A stretch of DNA of 64,000 nt, from contig JAFYHT010000071.1 of assembly GCA_017539025.1 (NCBI GenBank), positions 310,001 to 374,000 on the forward strand, written 5' to 3'. Under the pieces are notes generated by a model. The model had not been told where the DNA came from. It did not search any database and was given only the letters and a program-made list of their open reading frames with translations. This document shows, piece after piece, positions 53,416 through 62,288 of the stretch. This DNA is from Erysipelotrichaceae bacterium. GTDB taxonomy: Bacteria > Bacillota_I > Bacilli_A > Erysipelotrichales > Erysipelotrichaceae. Position numbers and translations under genes: made by a program. Each line of letters opens with the position of its first letter. Positions within the stretch are counted from its first letter, which is position 1.

Positions 53416-55131
53416 ATGAAAAAGATAATAATTAAGCTTTTGATCTTTGTTTTAACGTTCAGCGCTTTATCATATGTGGTTTTTCATCAGAATGAGGAAC
53501 ACGATCATTTACATGTTCATGTATATGAGGTAGAAGCGTTGACAGTGAACTGTCCATACTGTGGACAGGCAATGGCTGTGGAATCCGAAGGTGAACCAAC
53601 TTGTACGCAAGGAGTACAGTACTGGGCTTATTGTCAAAATGAAAGCTGCCCTGGACGCGATCCTGTAACACTTGATTATTATGAAACCAGTGGTATTGCA
53701 CCGGCTTTGGGTCACGACTACAACGCAATCATAGAAGTGGAAGCAACTTGTACCGAATCCGGAGTTACAAGATACACCTGTTCAAGATGCGGAGATACAT
53801 ATAGAAGCTATCCTGAAGCTTTAGGTCATGATTACAGATATAAAGTGACTAAGGAAGCCACTTGTACAGAAGATGGTGTCAGAACTTATACGTGTACGAG
53901 GTGCAAGGATAAGTACACCAGAAAGATCACAAAATTAGGTCACGATATCAAACTGGAAGAGAAAGAAGCTACCTGCACAGAGGACGGATACAAGAGAGGC
54001 AAATGTTCCCGTTGCGATGAGGCAATCGATGAATTCTATCCGGCCTTAGGCCATGACATGGTGTATACAGTAACCAAAACTCCGACCTGTACGGAAGATG
54101 GTGAGAGAGAAGGTGTCTGCAGCAGGTGCGGCGAAAAAGTTACTGAGAAAATACTGGCTCCAGGCCACAAGTACCCTGCAGAATGGACCAGAGAAAAAGA
54201 ACCTTCCTATACGGAAGAAGGACTTGAATCAAAAACCTGTTACTACTGTGGTAACAAGATCACTCAACCGATCCCGAAATTGGACGCAACACCGATCGTT
54301 GCGGGAGGTGGAGCTGTAGCTGCTGCAGCCGGAGGTGGTCTGTGGCTGTATCTGAAAAAACTGAGAGCCGCCAAGTATGCGAAACAAGCAATCAAAGGGA
54401 TCAGGAAATTTGAAAAGCCTTCCTTTGAAGACAGATCTGTTATGGTGTCTTCCAAGTTTGAAGATCTGATGAACGTCTTGAAAGAAAAATCATTCCTGGA
54501 AGTCACATCCTGTGAGGATGGAGAGATCGAGGAATCGATCGAAGAAGCAGGACCGGATCTGTTGATCCTTGATGTTTTAAGTGAAGAAAGACTGGAAGAA
54601 CTCTTAAAGCAGAAAGAAGAAGCTTTGGCTGATTATCCGGTTGGCGTTGTGACAACAGAGGAATTCATCGCTGATCACAAGGAACAACTTGATCAACTGG
54701 TGAAAGATAAGAAGATCCTTAACTACATTTCTTATGGCAGTGATGCGAACAAGATCATGTTGAAACTGATCGCTCCAATACTGAAACCGGATATCAAGTC
54801 AGATGAATCATTAGGAAACATCGGTGCAGTAGCTGATTTCATCGGCATCCCTGCAGTTTCAACTCTGATCGATGTCTATGTTTCCGGAAGAGATATCAAA
54901 TCGACTCTGGAGAGTGACGAGATCGGCATGTCCGAAGCAGCAACCATCATTGGTGATCTCGCATCGATACTGGGTTATGATGGAGTCGCTTCTGTTGCCG
55001 GATTGGTAGACGATGTCGATTCTGTCAAGGCAGCTTTGGATAAAGAGGCCGGTGCCTATGAAGGAAAGAACGCCATCAGCGGTGCCAAGGATATTGTTGA
55101 AGTCGTATCGGATATCATAGATAAAGATTAG
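53416..55131 (+). CDS. Transmembrane protein with extracellular cysteine-pair repeats and cytosolic pseudo-receiver, copy 1
   Basis: A 571-residue protein from ATG 53416; longer in-frame starts upstream are not supported, while this one begins MKKIIIKLLIFVLTFSALSY like its paralogue and has GGGG upstream. After the signal segment comes His-rich EEHDHLHVHVYE, then about five repeats of 40-45 residues with pattern 'C(T)E.G...Y.C.RC...Y.....ALGHDY' (about 70-290). They combine TC, CxxC and GH elements that could bind zinc. A transmembrane helix (AVAAAAGGGLWLYL) follows at about 305. The cytosolic part has a receiver-like fold (VMVSSKFEDLMNVL, GPDLLILDVLSEERLEELL, VGVVTTEEF), then a helical C-terminus. 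Function unknown; a sensor is inferred. Confidence 0.8.
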   Translation: MKKIIIKLLIFVLTFSALSYVVFHQNEEHDHLHVHVYEVEALTVNCPYCGQAMAVESEGEPTCTQGVQYWAYCQNESCPGRDPVTLDYYETSGIAPALGHDYNAIIEVEATCTESGVTRYTCSRCGDTYRSYPEALGHDYRYKVTKEATCTEDGVRTYTCTRCKDKYTRKITKLGHDIKLEEKEATCTEDGYKRGKCSRCDEAIDEFYPALGHDMVYTVTKTPTCTEDGEREGVCSRCGEKVTEKILAPGHKYPAEWTREKEPSYTEEGLESKTCYYCGNKITQPIPKLDATPIVAGGGAVAAAAGGGLWLYLKKLRAAKYAKQAIKGIRKFEKPSFEDRSVMVSSKFEDLMNVLKEKSFLEVTSCEDGEIEESIEEAGPDLLILDVLSEERLEELLKQKEEALADYPVGVVTTEEFIADHKEQLDQLVKDKKILNYISYGSDANKIMLKLIAPILKPDIKSDESLGNIGAVADFIGIPAVSTLIDVYVSGRDIKSTLESDEIGMSEAATIIGDLASILGYDGVASVAGLVDDVDSVKAALDKEAGAYEGKNAISGAKDIVEVVSDIIDKD

Positions 55132-55149
55132 TATATTGGAGATTATGTT

Positions 55150-56976
55150 ATGAAGAAAATATTGATAAAAACTTTATTACTCATACTGGTGTTCAGCAGC
55201 TTATCTTTTGCGGTTTTTCGTGATCACGAACAGGAAGAACACGATCACTTACATGTTCATGTTTATGAAACAGAAGCTGCTGATTATGGAAATTGTTCAG
55301 TTTGTGGCAGCGCCATGGAAGGCGGAGTCATTATGGAAGCAACCTGTACAGATGCAGGAGATGCAGAGATTTGGTGTGGAAACAGTTCGTGTTCAGAGTA
55401 TGAAATCACGTATGGTTACACCATTCCTGCTCTTGGCCACGCATATCAGGAAAGTGTAGTTTCTGCTGCCACCTGTACTAATGGTGGAACAAACGTTTAT
55501 ACTTGCAGCAGATGCGGTGAATCATATACCAGAAACACTTCGGCATTGGGTCACGCATATCAGGAAACAGTCGTGACTGCCGCTACATGTACAAAAGGTG
55601 GATTAAATTCTTATAAATGCAGCAGGTGTGAAGATACTTATACAAAAGAGACCGCCGCTCTTGGCCACAACTATAAATCAAAAGTAACAAAAGAAGCCAC
55701 TTGTGAAGAAGATGGCGAAAGAACTTATACCTGCAGCAGGTGTGAAGATAAATATACAAAGAAGATCGAGAAATTAGGCCATGATATCAATCTCGAAGAA
55801 AAGGAAGCAACCTGCACAGAAGACGGATATAAGAAAGGCATATGTAAGAGATGTAATAAAGAAATCAATGAAGTTACTCCTGCTTTAGGTCATGATCTGG
55901 AGTTTGTCGTAACCAAGACCCCGACTTGTACAGACGATGGTGAAAGAGAGGTAGAGTGCAAGAGATGCGGTGAGAAGTTCACTGAGAAGATCCTGGCTTT
56001 CGGTCATAAGTTTCCTAAGGAATGGACTTTAGAGAAAGAGCCTTCCTATACGGAAGAAGGACTGGAATCAAAGACCTGTTACTATTGTGGTGAAAAGATC
56101 ACTCAGGCTATTCCGAAACTTGACGCAACACCGATCATTGCCGGAGGCGGTGCGGGTATTGCGCTGGCCGGTGGTGGCTTATGGATGTGTCTGAAGAAGC
56201 TCAAGGCAAAGAAACTTCTTAAAGAGAAAGTAAAAGATCTTGATATCAGGAAATTCGAGAAGCCTTCCTTTGAAGATAAATCGATCCTGGTCTCATCCAA
56301 GGATGAAGATCTGATGGCGATCTTAAAGAATCAGTCAAAGCTGGAGGTCACATCTTGTGATGATGATCAGATCGAAGAAAAAGTTGAAGAAGATGGACCG
56401 GATCTGTTGATCGTCGATGTCTTGAGCGAAGAAAGACTGGAAGAGCTCTTAAAACAGAAAGAAGAAGCTCTGGCAGAACAGACCATCGCCGTTATGACGA
56501 CAGACGAATTCCTTGAAACTCACAAAGAAAAACTCAAGAAACTGGTCAAGGAAAAGAAGATCCTGAACTATCTTCCATACGCCAGCGAGAAGACACCGAT
56601 CATGATGAAGTTCGTCCTTCCAATATTGAAACCGGATCTCAAGTCGGACGAATCATTAGGCAATATCGGTGCTGTCGCGGACTTCTTGGGAATCCCTGCG
56701 GTATCGACTGTGATCGATCTCTATACTTCCGGAAGAGATATCAAATCTACTTTGGAGAGTGAAGAGATGGGAGTTTCCGAGATCTCTACACTTATCGGAG
56801 ATATCGCTTCAGTATTGGGCTATGATGGAGTCGCTTCCGTGGCAGGACTGGTCGATGACATCGATTCCGTCAAAGCAGCACTGGATAAGGAAGCCGGTGC
56901 CTATGAAGGAAAGAACGCCATCAGTGGTGCAAAGGATATCGTTGAGGTAGTATCGGATATCATAGATAAGGATTAG
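55150..56976 (+). CDS. Transmembrane protein with extracellular cysteine-pair repeats and cytosolic pseudo-receiver, copy 2
   Basis: A 608-residue paralogue encoded 18 nt downstream, with the same order: signal segment (MKKILIKTLLLILVFSSLSF), EEHDHLHVHVYE, about six Cys-pair repeats (one more than copy 1; e.g. TCTKGGLNSYKCSRCEDTY, TCEEDGERTYTCSRCEDKY), transmembrane helix (AGGGAGIALAGGGLWMCL), receiver-like domain (GPDLLIVDVLSEERLEELL) and a C-terminal region. The last 25 residues (EAGAYEGKNAISGAK and on) are identical to copy 1, while the N-terminal repeats differ. That suggests strong constraint or gene conversion on the cytosolic end and variation outside. It ends at a bidirectional terminator. 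Confidence 0.8.
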   Translation: MKKILIKTLLLILVFSSLSFAVFRDHEQEEHDHLHVHVYETEAADYGNCSVCGSAMEGGVIMEATCTDAGDAEIWCGNSSCSEYEITYGYTIPALGHAYQESVVSAATCTNGGTNVYTCSRCGESYTRNTSALGHAYQETVVTAATCTKGGLNSYKCSRCEDTYTKETAALGHNYKSKVTKEATCEEDGERTYTCSRCEDKYTKKIEKLGHDINLEEKEATCTEDGYKKGICKRCNKEINEVTPALGHDLEFVVTKTPTCTDDGEREVECKRCGEKFTEKILAFGHKFPKEWTLEKEPSYTEEGLESKTCYYCGEKITQAIPKLDATPIIAGGGAGIALAGGGLWMCLKKLKAKKLLKEKVKDLDIRKFEKPSFEDKSILVSSKDEDLMAILKNQSKLEVTSCDDDQIEEKVEEDGPDLLIVDVLSEERLEELLKQKEEALAEQTIAVMTTDEFLETHKEKLKKLVKEKKILNYLPYASEKTPIMMKFVLPILKPDLKSDESLGNIGAVADFLGIPAVSTVIDLYTSGRDIKSTLESEEMGVSEISTLIGDIASVLGYDGVASVAGLVDDIDSVKAALDKEAGAYEGKNAISGAKDIVEVVSDIIDKD

Positions 56977-56987
56977 TAAAACATAAG

Positions 56988-57020
56988 AAAAGATCATTCC
57001 TTTAATCGAATGATCTTTTT
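56988..57020. terminator. Bidirectional terminator
   Basis: AAAAGATCATTC (56988-56999) pairs with GAATGATCTTTT (57008-57019), with T runs on both strands, serving the cysteine-repeat genes and the convergent TIR gene. Confidence 0.92.
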
Positions 57021-57026
57021 ATGTGT

Positions 57027-59066
57027 CTATTGATTGACCAGAACGAATCCGCATTGCTTCAACATGAATTCTTTCAGATTGTTGAAGAAGCCGTTTCCGT
57101 CTGATGTATCGATCCTGCCGTTGAACAGCATGACAGGCAAGAATATCATTTCCTTTCTTTCATCTCTTGTGAGATCGCCGATGGAGAAAAGGACTTTTAA
57201 TGGGATGCTTCCCGGATCGGAATAGGATCCGCCATATTCTTTGACTTTCGATACTCTTGTCGTCTTGACGATATCCAGGACTTTGGATCCGACCATAACT
57301 CTGAAGCTGAAGGCAACATCTCTTTCAGCTGCTTTGTCAGGCATCTTGTCGAAACATTTGATGAATCTCTGCAAGAGGAGTTCGATCTCATTGAAATCCA
57401 CTTTCCACAGATTGGATCTCCTGTTGATCATTTCCAGTAATTCAACGTATTCATACCAGGCTTCCTTGTCTCTGAGTTTTGTGATACGCTGCAGATCCCA
57501 GTTATCAAGGTAGAGATTGGCTCCGATCGTTTCGATCTCATCCATGATCTCGCAATTGCCGAAGAATTCGGAGAATGCGTATTGTAATTCATCGATACTG
57601 ACTTCTTTTTCTCCCGATGAGATAAACAGGGAATGTAAGAAGTAGTTTTCCGGACGGATGTCATCCGGTAATAAGGAATCACATTGAAGTGTATGTCCGA
57701 AGATTGAGTTGTAGTAGATATCGATCAGGCGTTTCAGTTCGTGATGGAACGGTTTCTGCGGGTCGAACTTGCAGGAGAAGACCGCATCTTCATCATATCC
57801 GTCTTCTCTTTGAACGATGTAGTTGGAATAGAAGAGCGATCTGCTGTAATCATCGACCTTGTCCTGTGCCTGGGTACCGTTCATATGAGTCTGACAGAAT
57901 GCCTGCATGGATATCGTCTTGAGTGTGATCAGAAATGGGTTGATCTGATCCTCACTCAGATGCATGGCTTGTGCCAGAAGGACGTTGTTGTTGTGGTCCA
58001 TGGCAAGATTGGAAGTGAAGCGTAAGAATTCCTTGGTATGTACATCGGAAGTCGATGACCAGTTTTCTCTGATGCAGTAGATGGATACTTCATCGCATAT
58101 CGCGTTCCATGCTTTATATACTTCTTCCTGGGCTTCTTTTGTCGTGTGGAAATGGATGAACGGAGTCATCTGTTTGTTGTTGAGCAGGACCACGATAGAG
58201 CCGTTGGATAAAAGCTTTTTGAATGCATCCTTGTCTTCGCTCTCATTGACGATCAGCTTCTGGAAATATGGGTCATATAATAGGGTATTCAATTTAATGA
58301 TGACCTGCTTGTACTGGAAGAAGGGATATGCGAAATTCTTCTGCTTGAAAAGGGAAAGAGAGTCTTTCACGTTTTGTGAGACAAAGCCTTCTTTTTCAAA
58401 TTCCTTGTGCAGATCGCTGGTGCTGTCATAGAAGACTTCCGGCAGCCATTGATTATCCAAGGCAAAAGGATAGACTGCTGAAGGAGCCAGGTCAGCTGCG
58501 TATACCTTGTAGTAGATATTGTTTCCCAGGTTATCAAATGCTTTTTCCGGAGTGGAGTTCTGGTTGATGAATCCGTTTTCGTTGTTTGGTCTGTAAAGAT
58601 CGATGCTTCCTTCATCGATTCCCAAGTGGCGGATGACGGAAAGCAGATTCTTCATCGATTCGATCGTGACTTCGCCATAGGCGGAGAGTGGGATGTACTG
58701 GTATTGGGAAAGATACTTTCTGATGGCAGAAACGCTTTCGTCGTCTCTGAACCAGGAAGGATGGATCTGGCCGATGACGACGAAGAAAACGCGGAAGCTG
58801 TCCGTTCCTTCTTCTTCCATCCTTTTCAAAGAGAAGTTGATTTCCTTGAGGACTTCATCTCTTCTCAAGGAAGATGCGGAAAGGATGCCGATGACGACAT
58901 CCGCTTCTTTTAATGCGGTTTCGATGCTGGAGGCCCACTGTTCGCCTAAAGAAAGATTCTGCGAATCGATCCAGACATCGCAGCCGTGACGGGCCAGATA
59001 GCGGGCGATGCCGTGTGCACAGGCACCATCCTGGTGGGAATATGAGATGAATACTTTTTCTGCCAT
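57027..59066 (-). CDS. TIR-domain protein with large C-terminal region
   Basis: A 679-residue protein. The start ATG 59066 has AAAGGAG 8 nt upstream, so the longer frame from 59153 is not used. Residues 1-140 are a TIR domain: KVFISYSHQD (box 1), YLARHGCDVWIDSQNLSLGE, ALKEADVVIGILSASS and RRDEVLKEI, whose Glu is placed like the TIR NAD-cleaving residue; then RVFFVVIGQIHP. Residues about 150-679 match nothing I recognise and are mostly soluble alpha/beta. TIR proteins act as NADases or nucleotide-signal makers in bacterial immunity, or as scaffolds. It diverges from the TM-RyR gene at 59172, suggesting a joint function. Confidence 0.88.
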   Translation of the reverse strand: MAEKVFISYSHQDGACAHGIARYLARHGCDVWIDSQNLSLGEQWASSIETALKEADVVIGILSASSLRRDEVLKEINFSLKRMEEEGTDSFRVFFVVIGQIHPSWFRDDESVSAIRKYLSQYQYIPLSAYGEVTIESMKNLLSVIRHLGIDEGSIDLYRPNNENGFINQNSTPEKAFDNLGNNIYYKVYAADLAPSAVYPFALDNQWLPEVFYDSTSDLHKEFEKEGFVSQNVKDSLSLFKQKNFAYPFFQYKQVIIKLNTLLYDPYFQKLIVNESEDKDAFKKLLSNGSIVVLLNNKQMTPFIHFHTTKEAQEEVYKAWNAICDEVSIYCIRENWSSTSDVHTKEFLRFTSNLAMDHNNNVLLAQAMHLSEDQINPFLITLKTISMQAFCQTHMNGTQAQDKVDDYSRSLFYSNYIVQREDGYDEDAVFSCKFDPQKPFHHELKRLIDIYYNSIFGHTLQCDSLLPDDIRPENYFLHSLFISSGEKEVSIDELQYAFSEFFGNCEIMDEIETIGANLYLDNWDLQRITKLRDKEAWYEYVELLEMINRRSNLWKVDFNEIELLLQRFIKCFDKMPDKAAERDVAFSFRVMVGSKVLDIVKTTRVSKVKEYGGSYSDPGSIPLKVLFSIGDLTRDERKEMIFLPVMLFNGRIDTSDGNGFFNNLKEFMLKQCGFVLVNQ

Positions 59067-59099
59067 AGAAAGACTCCTTTCATGGTTGATCCTATCCTC

Positions 59100-59126
59100 A
59101 TTATATAAGACTGATGAGTGTATAAT
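59100..59126. promoter_or_regulatory. Back-to-back -10 elements of the TIR and TM-RyR genes
   Basis: Reverse strand TATAAT at 59105-59100 (TIR gene, leader about 27 nt) and forward TATAAT at 59121-59126 (TM-RyR gene, leader about 40 nt) lie 15 bp apart. -35 matches are poor on both sides. Confidence 0.55.
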
Positions 59127-59171
59127 AAAGAGTGATATACAGATCAGGATCATACCAGAAGGAGAAGGGCT

Positions 59172-61013
59172 ATGTGGAGATATATAGAAGTGGCTTTGAT
59201 CGTCATACTGTTTGGCTTATGGTACTCATTGAAAAGAAAAGGAGATCTTCGTTCCAAGACGCTGGCGCTTTCAGCTGTTCTTTCTTTTGCGATCTCGATC
59301 CTGGTATTCCCATACTATGACAAGGGAAGCGATCTGCCGATTGCGATCATACAGGCTTTCCGTGCCGGCCTTTCCGGTATTTCAATGGGCGTCAATGGCG
59401 ATATCCCGTATTCCCTGGAGATGTCAAGGAATGAATTCCTGGTCTATCGCTTTTTCCTGTATCTTCTGTATATCATCGGTCCAATGGTCACTTCCTTGTT
59501 CCTGTTTTCTTTGTCTTCTACCGCAAGGACTCTTTTCTCTTTCTTTGGAAATAAGACGTTCCACGTCTTTTCCGCTTTGAATGACAAGACTCTCAAGATC
59601 GCTTCCAGTATCCTTGATGACAGGAAAGGAAACGTCGTCATCTTCTGTTCTACAAAAGATGTAAGTGATTCCCTGGTTAACAAAGCAAAATCCATGAGAG
59701 CCTTGACTGCCAACTTTCCGATCGAAAGGATCCATCTCTATAAGAACAGGGAATATGAATTCTATCTGCTGGAAAAGGATGATCATGAGACGATCGTAAG
59801 AAGTGCAGCATTCTGTGAAGCTCTCATAAAGAATAAGAAATATTGTTCAGAGAATGTCATCGTCAGAGTATTTGCTTCAGATTCACAGAGAGAACTGATC
59901 CTGAATCTGGACAGACAGTATGCGGATAAAGTCTATCTGCGTCACATCGATATCGATCAGTCTCTGGCAATCGATGCGATGACAAAATGTATCGATGATC
60001 TGGCAGTGAAGAAGGACTTGAGTGTCGCAGTCGTTTCAGACAGCGATATCGCGATCCCTTTTATAAAAAACCTCATCTGTTTGATGATCAAGCCGGATGG
60101 AAACAACAGGATCTCTCTGATCTCTCCAAGTGCGGATAAGCTCTATTCAAAACTGAAGAAAGAAGCTCCGGAAGCAGATCACTACGAGATCGATGTCTGT
60201 ACCCTGGCATATGGAAATGAAAGCAGGGCGTTTGATGGAATGGCAAATCCCGATCTGGTGTTCGTATTATATGAAGATGATGAACTTTCCTATGAGACTT
60301 CAATGAGACTCAAGAGAGATCTTTCCGCCAGAAGCGAAGATCTGTCCTGTCCGAAGATCATGTGCCGCATCGAAGACAGCGATCTGCACAAGATCATCAA
60401 GGATGAAGACATCTCTCTGTTTGCGGATCTCAAGGAGATCCTGACCTATTCCAAGCTGGTCAATCCGACGCTGGAGAAGGCTGCAAGCAGAGTCCACCTG
60501 ACTTATCTTTCCATGTATGATGATCTTAAGGGACAGGATCTGGAAAAGGCACTGGAAGAAAGCGGATTCTATCAGTATCAGAATCAGGAGCCTTCTTTTG
60601 CGGAAGCTCTGGCTTTGTGTTTCAAGAAGAAATACATATTGTCGCTAAAGGACGATGATTCTCTTTCCGATGATGAATTCATTGAGAAATGGCTCAGCGA
60701 TGAAGACAATCTTCAGAAGATGGGCGATGCGGAACATGACAGATGGAATGCCTATCAGAGGCTGCATGGCTGGTGTCATGCGGATGAAAGGCAGATCAGG
60801 GCGATCATTGAGAAATACAAAGGAAAACGTGCCAACGATCCAGAACTGAAACTGCATCCGGCGATCGTTTCCAATGAAGAACTGTTCGATCGTGAGTATC
60901 TGATCAACTCGGTGTTGAAAGAGTATGGCAGCGATTACCGCGTCCATTATTGCGATGCGGATAAGGCGATCATCAGAAAGATCACGTATATCCTCAAGGG
61001 AACGGATCTTTAA
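59172..61013 (+). CDS. Membrane protein with Rossmann-like regions and C-terminal RyR-like domain
   Basis: A 613-residue protein. Residues 1-125 hold three or four transmembrane helices (YIEVALIVILFGLWYSL, ALSAVLSFAISILVF, FFLYLLYIIGPMVTSLFLF). Residues about 130-270 and 275-400 look like two Rossmann-type units (KGNVVIFCSTKDVSDSLVNK; DLSVAVVSDSDIAIPFIKNL; PDLVFVLYEDDE), similar in layout to TrkA-N/RCK parts of channel proteins. Residues about 515-600 resemble the ryanodine-receptor RyR repeat: AEHDRWNAYQRLHGW, then LKLHPAIVSNEELFDREYL (usual 'HE.W...+...GW', 'HP.L...eEL'). AGAAGGAGAAGG precedes the ATG. A ligand-gated membrane effector paired with the TIR protein is inferred. Confidence 0.7.
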   Translation: MWRYIEVALIVILFGLWYSLKRKGDLRSKTLALSAVLSFAISILVFPYYDKGSDLPIAIIQAFRAGLSGISMGVNGDIPYSLEMSRNEFLVYRFFLYLLYIIGPMVTSLFLFSLSSTARTLFSFFGNKTFHVFSALNDKTLKIASSILDDRKGNVVIFCSTKDVSDSLVNKAKSMRALTANFPIERIHLYKNREYEFYLLEKDDHETIVRSAAFCEALIKNKKYCSENVIVRVFASDSQRELILNLDRQYADKVYLRHIDIDQSLAIDAMTKCIDDLAVKKDLSVAVVSDSDIAIPFIKNLICLMIKPDGNNRISLISPSADKLYSKLKKEAPEADHYEIDVCTLAYGNESRAFDGMANPDLVFVLYEDDELSYETSMRLKRDLSARSEDLSCPKIMCRIEDSDLHKIIKDEDISLFADLKEILTYSKLVNPTLEKAASRVHLTYLSMYDDLKGQDLEKALEESGFYQYQNQEPSFAEALALCFKKKYILSLKDDDSLSDDEFIEKWLSDEDNLQKMGDAEHDRWNAYQRLHGWCHADERQIRAIIEKYKGKRANDPELKLHPAIVSNEELFDREYLINSVLKEYGSDYRVHYCDADKAIIRKITYILKGTDL

Positions 61014-61059
61014 TAAGATAAGATATAATTGTAATATCAGGAAACAAGGAGGAACAGGT

Positions 61060-62145
61060 ATGAAACTGATGAAGAAAGCATTTCTGATCATTATGATGGC
61101 AATGATGCTTTGTGCATGTACCGGTGGTAAGAAAGAAGAAAACAAGGTTCCAGAGGTGAAGTATGATCTCAAGGGAAAGACTTTCTATAACACCGTTGAT
61201 AATTACGGCAATGAGGATCATTCGAAAGTGTGGTTTGGTTCTGATGGTTCATTTGTCATGATCGATAATTTCTTCAATGGTTCCTATGAGATCAATGGCG
61301 AATGGTCATTGAATGAAAATGTCGTGACACTCAACGTCAAGAATACACAGGTCGGTACCTATTCCAAGATCATCTTTGAAGTACAGGATGAGGATACTTT
61401 AAAGCTTATTACTTCCTTGGAAGGCTCCAAGGATGGCGATACATTCTCAACGACTGAGGTCAAGGGTGCTCATGGCCAGACTTCCAATTCAGAGTTCAAA
61501 TACACGATCTACTACAACGCATCACAGGACAGCAAGAACAAGTCAAATCTTCAGCTGATGAATGATGGTGCAGCGACGATCATCGATCAGAATGATTTCG
61601 GTATCGTAGAGGCAAATGGTACTTTCGAAGTTGAAAACGGATATATGATCTCTGTCAGAAGCTTCCAGGGTGTCAATCCGTTTGATACACCGTATGTTGA
61701 ATTCCAGATCTATGATGAAAACACACTGATCCTGATGACGGATCTTGGCTGTTCAAGAAGCGGAGATGTCTTCTCGACAGATGGAAGCATCCCTGAAGCT
61801 TTGCAGGGTCCGATGGGAGATAGCCTTGGCAACTATCACAGCAAGTGGCGTTTCTCAACGGAAACGGATGTCAATGAACTCTATCTGCCGACTGTAGAAT
61901 TTGATTCGGCAGGCATGTTTACTTTCACTGAGAATGTCTATTCCGGCATGGCTCAGATCATCGGCTGGTATGAGAAGAATCCGGATGGCTTCGTTTGTCA
62001 TGTCGATGACAATCACCAGATGATGGGGTTTGCCGGATATGATGTTGAAACGATCGAATTCAAGAAACAGGATGAAAATACATTGATCCTGAAGACAGAC
62101 ATCTGTATGTGCAGAGCCGGTGATACCTTCGCATTGATGCCATAA
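61060..62145 (+). CDS. Lipoprotein with three lipocalin-like repeats
   Basis: About 361 residues from ATG 61060 (GGAGGAACAGGT upstream; an earlier in-frame start at 60925 would overlap the TM-RyR gene and lacks a signal). MKKAFLIIMMAMMLCAC gives a lipoprotein signal with lipobox LCAC. The mature part has three repeats of about 105 residues, each beta-rich and each ending in a version of 'DE(N/D)TL.L.T......GD.F': DEDTLKLITSLEGSKDGDTF, DENTLILMTDLGCSRSGDVF and DENTLILKTDICMCRAGDTF. The fold is probably a small barrel. The ligand is unknown. It lies 46 nt after the TM-RyR gene and ends at a strong terminator. Confidence 0.8.
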   Translation: MKLMKKAFLIIMMAMMLCACTGGKKEENKVPEVKYDLKGKTFYNTVDNYGNEDHSKVWFGSDGSFVMIDNFFNGSYEINGEWSLNENVVTLNVKNTQVGTYSKIIFEVQDEDTLKLITSLEGSKDGDTFSTTEVKGAHGQTSNSEFKYTIYYNASQDSKNKSNLQLMNDGAATIIDQNDFGIVEANGTFEVENGYMISVRSFQGVNPFDTPYVEFQIYDENTLILMTDLGCSRSGDVFSTDGSIPEALQGPMGDSLGNYHSKWRFSTETDVNELYLPTVEFDSAGMFTFTENVYSGMAQIIGWYEKNPDGFVCHVDDNHQMMGFAGYDVETIEFKKQDENTLILKTDICMCRAGDTFALMP

Positions 62146-62165
62146 AATAAATCTACAGATATATA

Positions 62166-62198
62166 AAAACCCGCAGGAAAGATCCTGCGGGTTTTAAT
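62166..62198 (+). terminator. Terminator after the repeat lipoprotein gene
   Basis: AAAACCCGCAGGA (62166-62178) pairs perfectly with TCCTGCGGGTTTT (62183-62195). Confidence 0.95.
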
Positions 62199-62199
62199 T

Positions 62200-62234
62200 C
62201 AGCTGGGAACAGGAAAAAATCCATTTTCCAGCTG
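62200..62234. repeat. Inverted repeat upstream of the BglG-type gene
   Basis: CAGCTGG (62200-62206) and CCAGCTG (62228-62234) form an inverted repeat with a 21-bp A/T-rich centre; the right arm is itself part of the palindrome TCCAGCTGGA. It lies about 55 bp before the start codon at 62289 and may be an operator. Confidence 0.4.
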
Positions 62235-62288
62235 GATATGAGACGATACAGGTCATTTTATGAAAGCGGAGATTATATAATATAGGAA

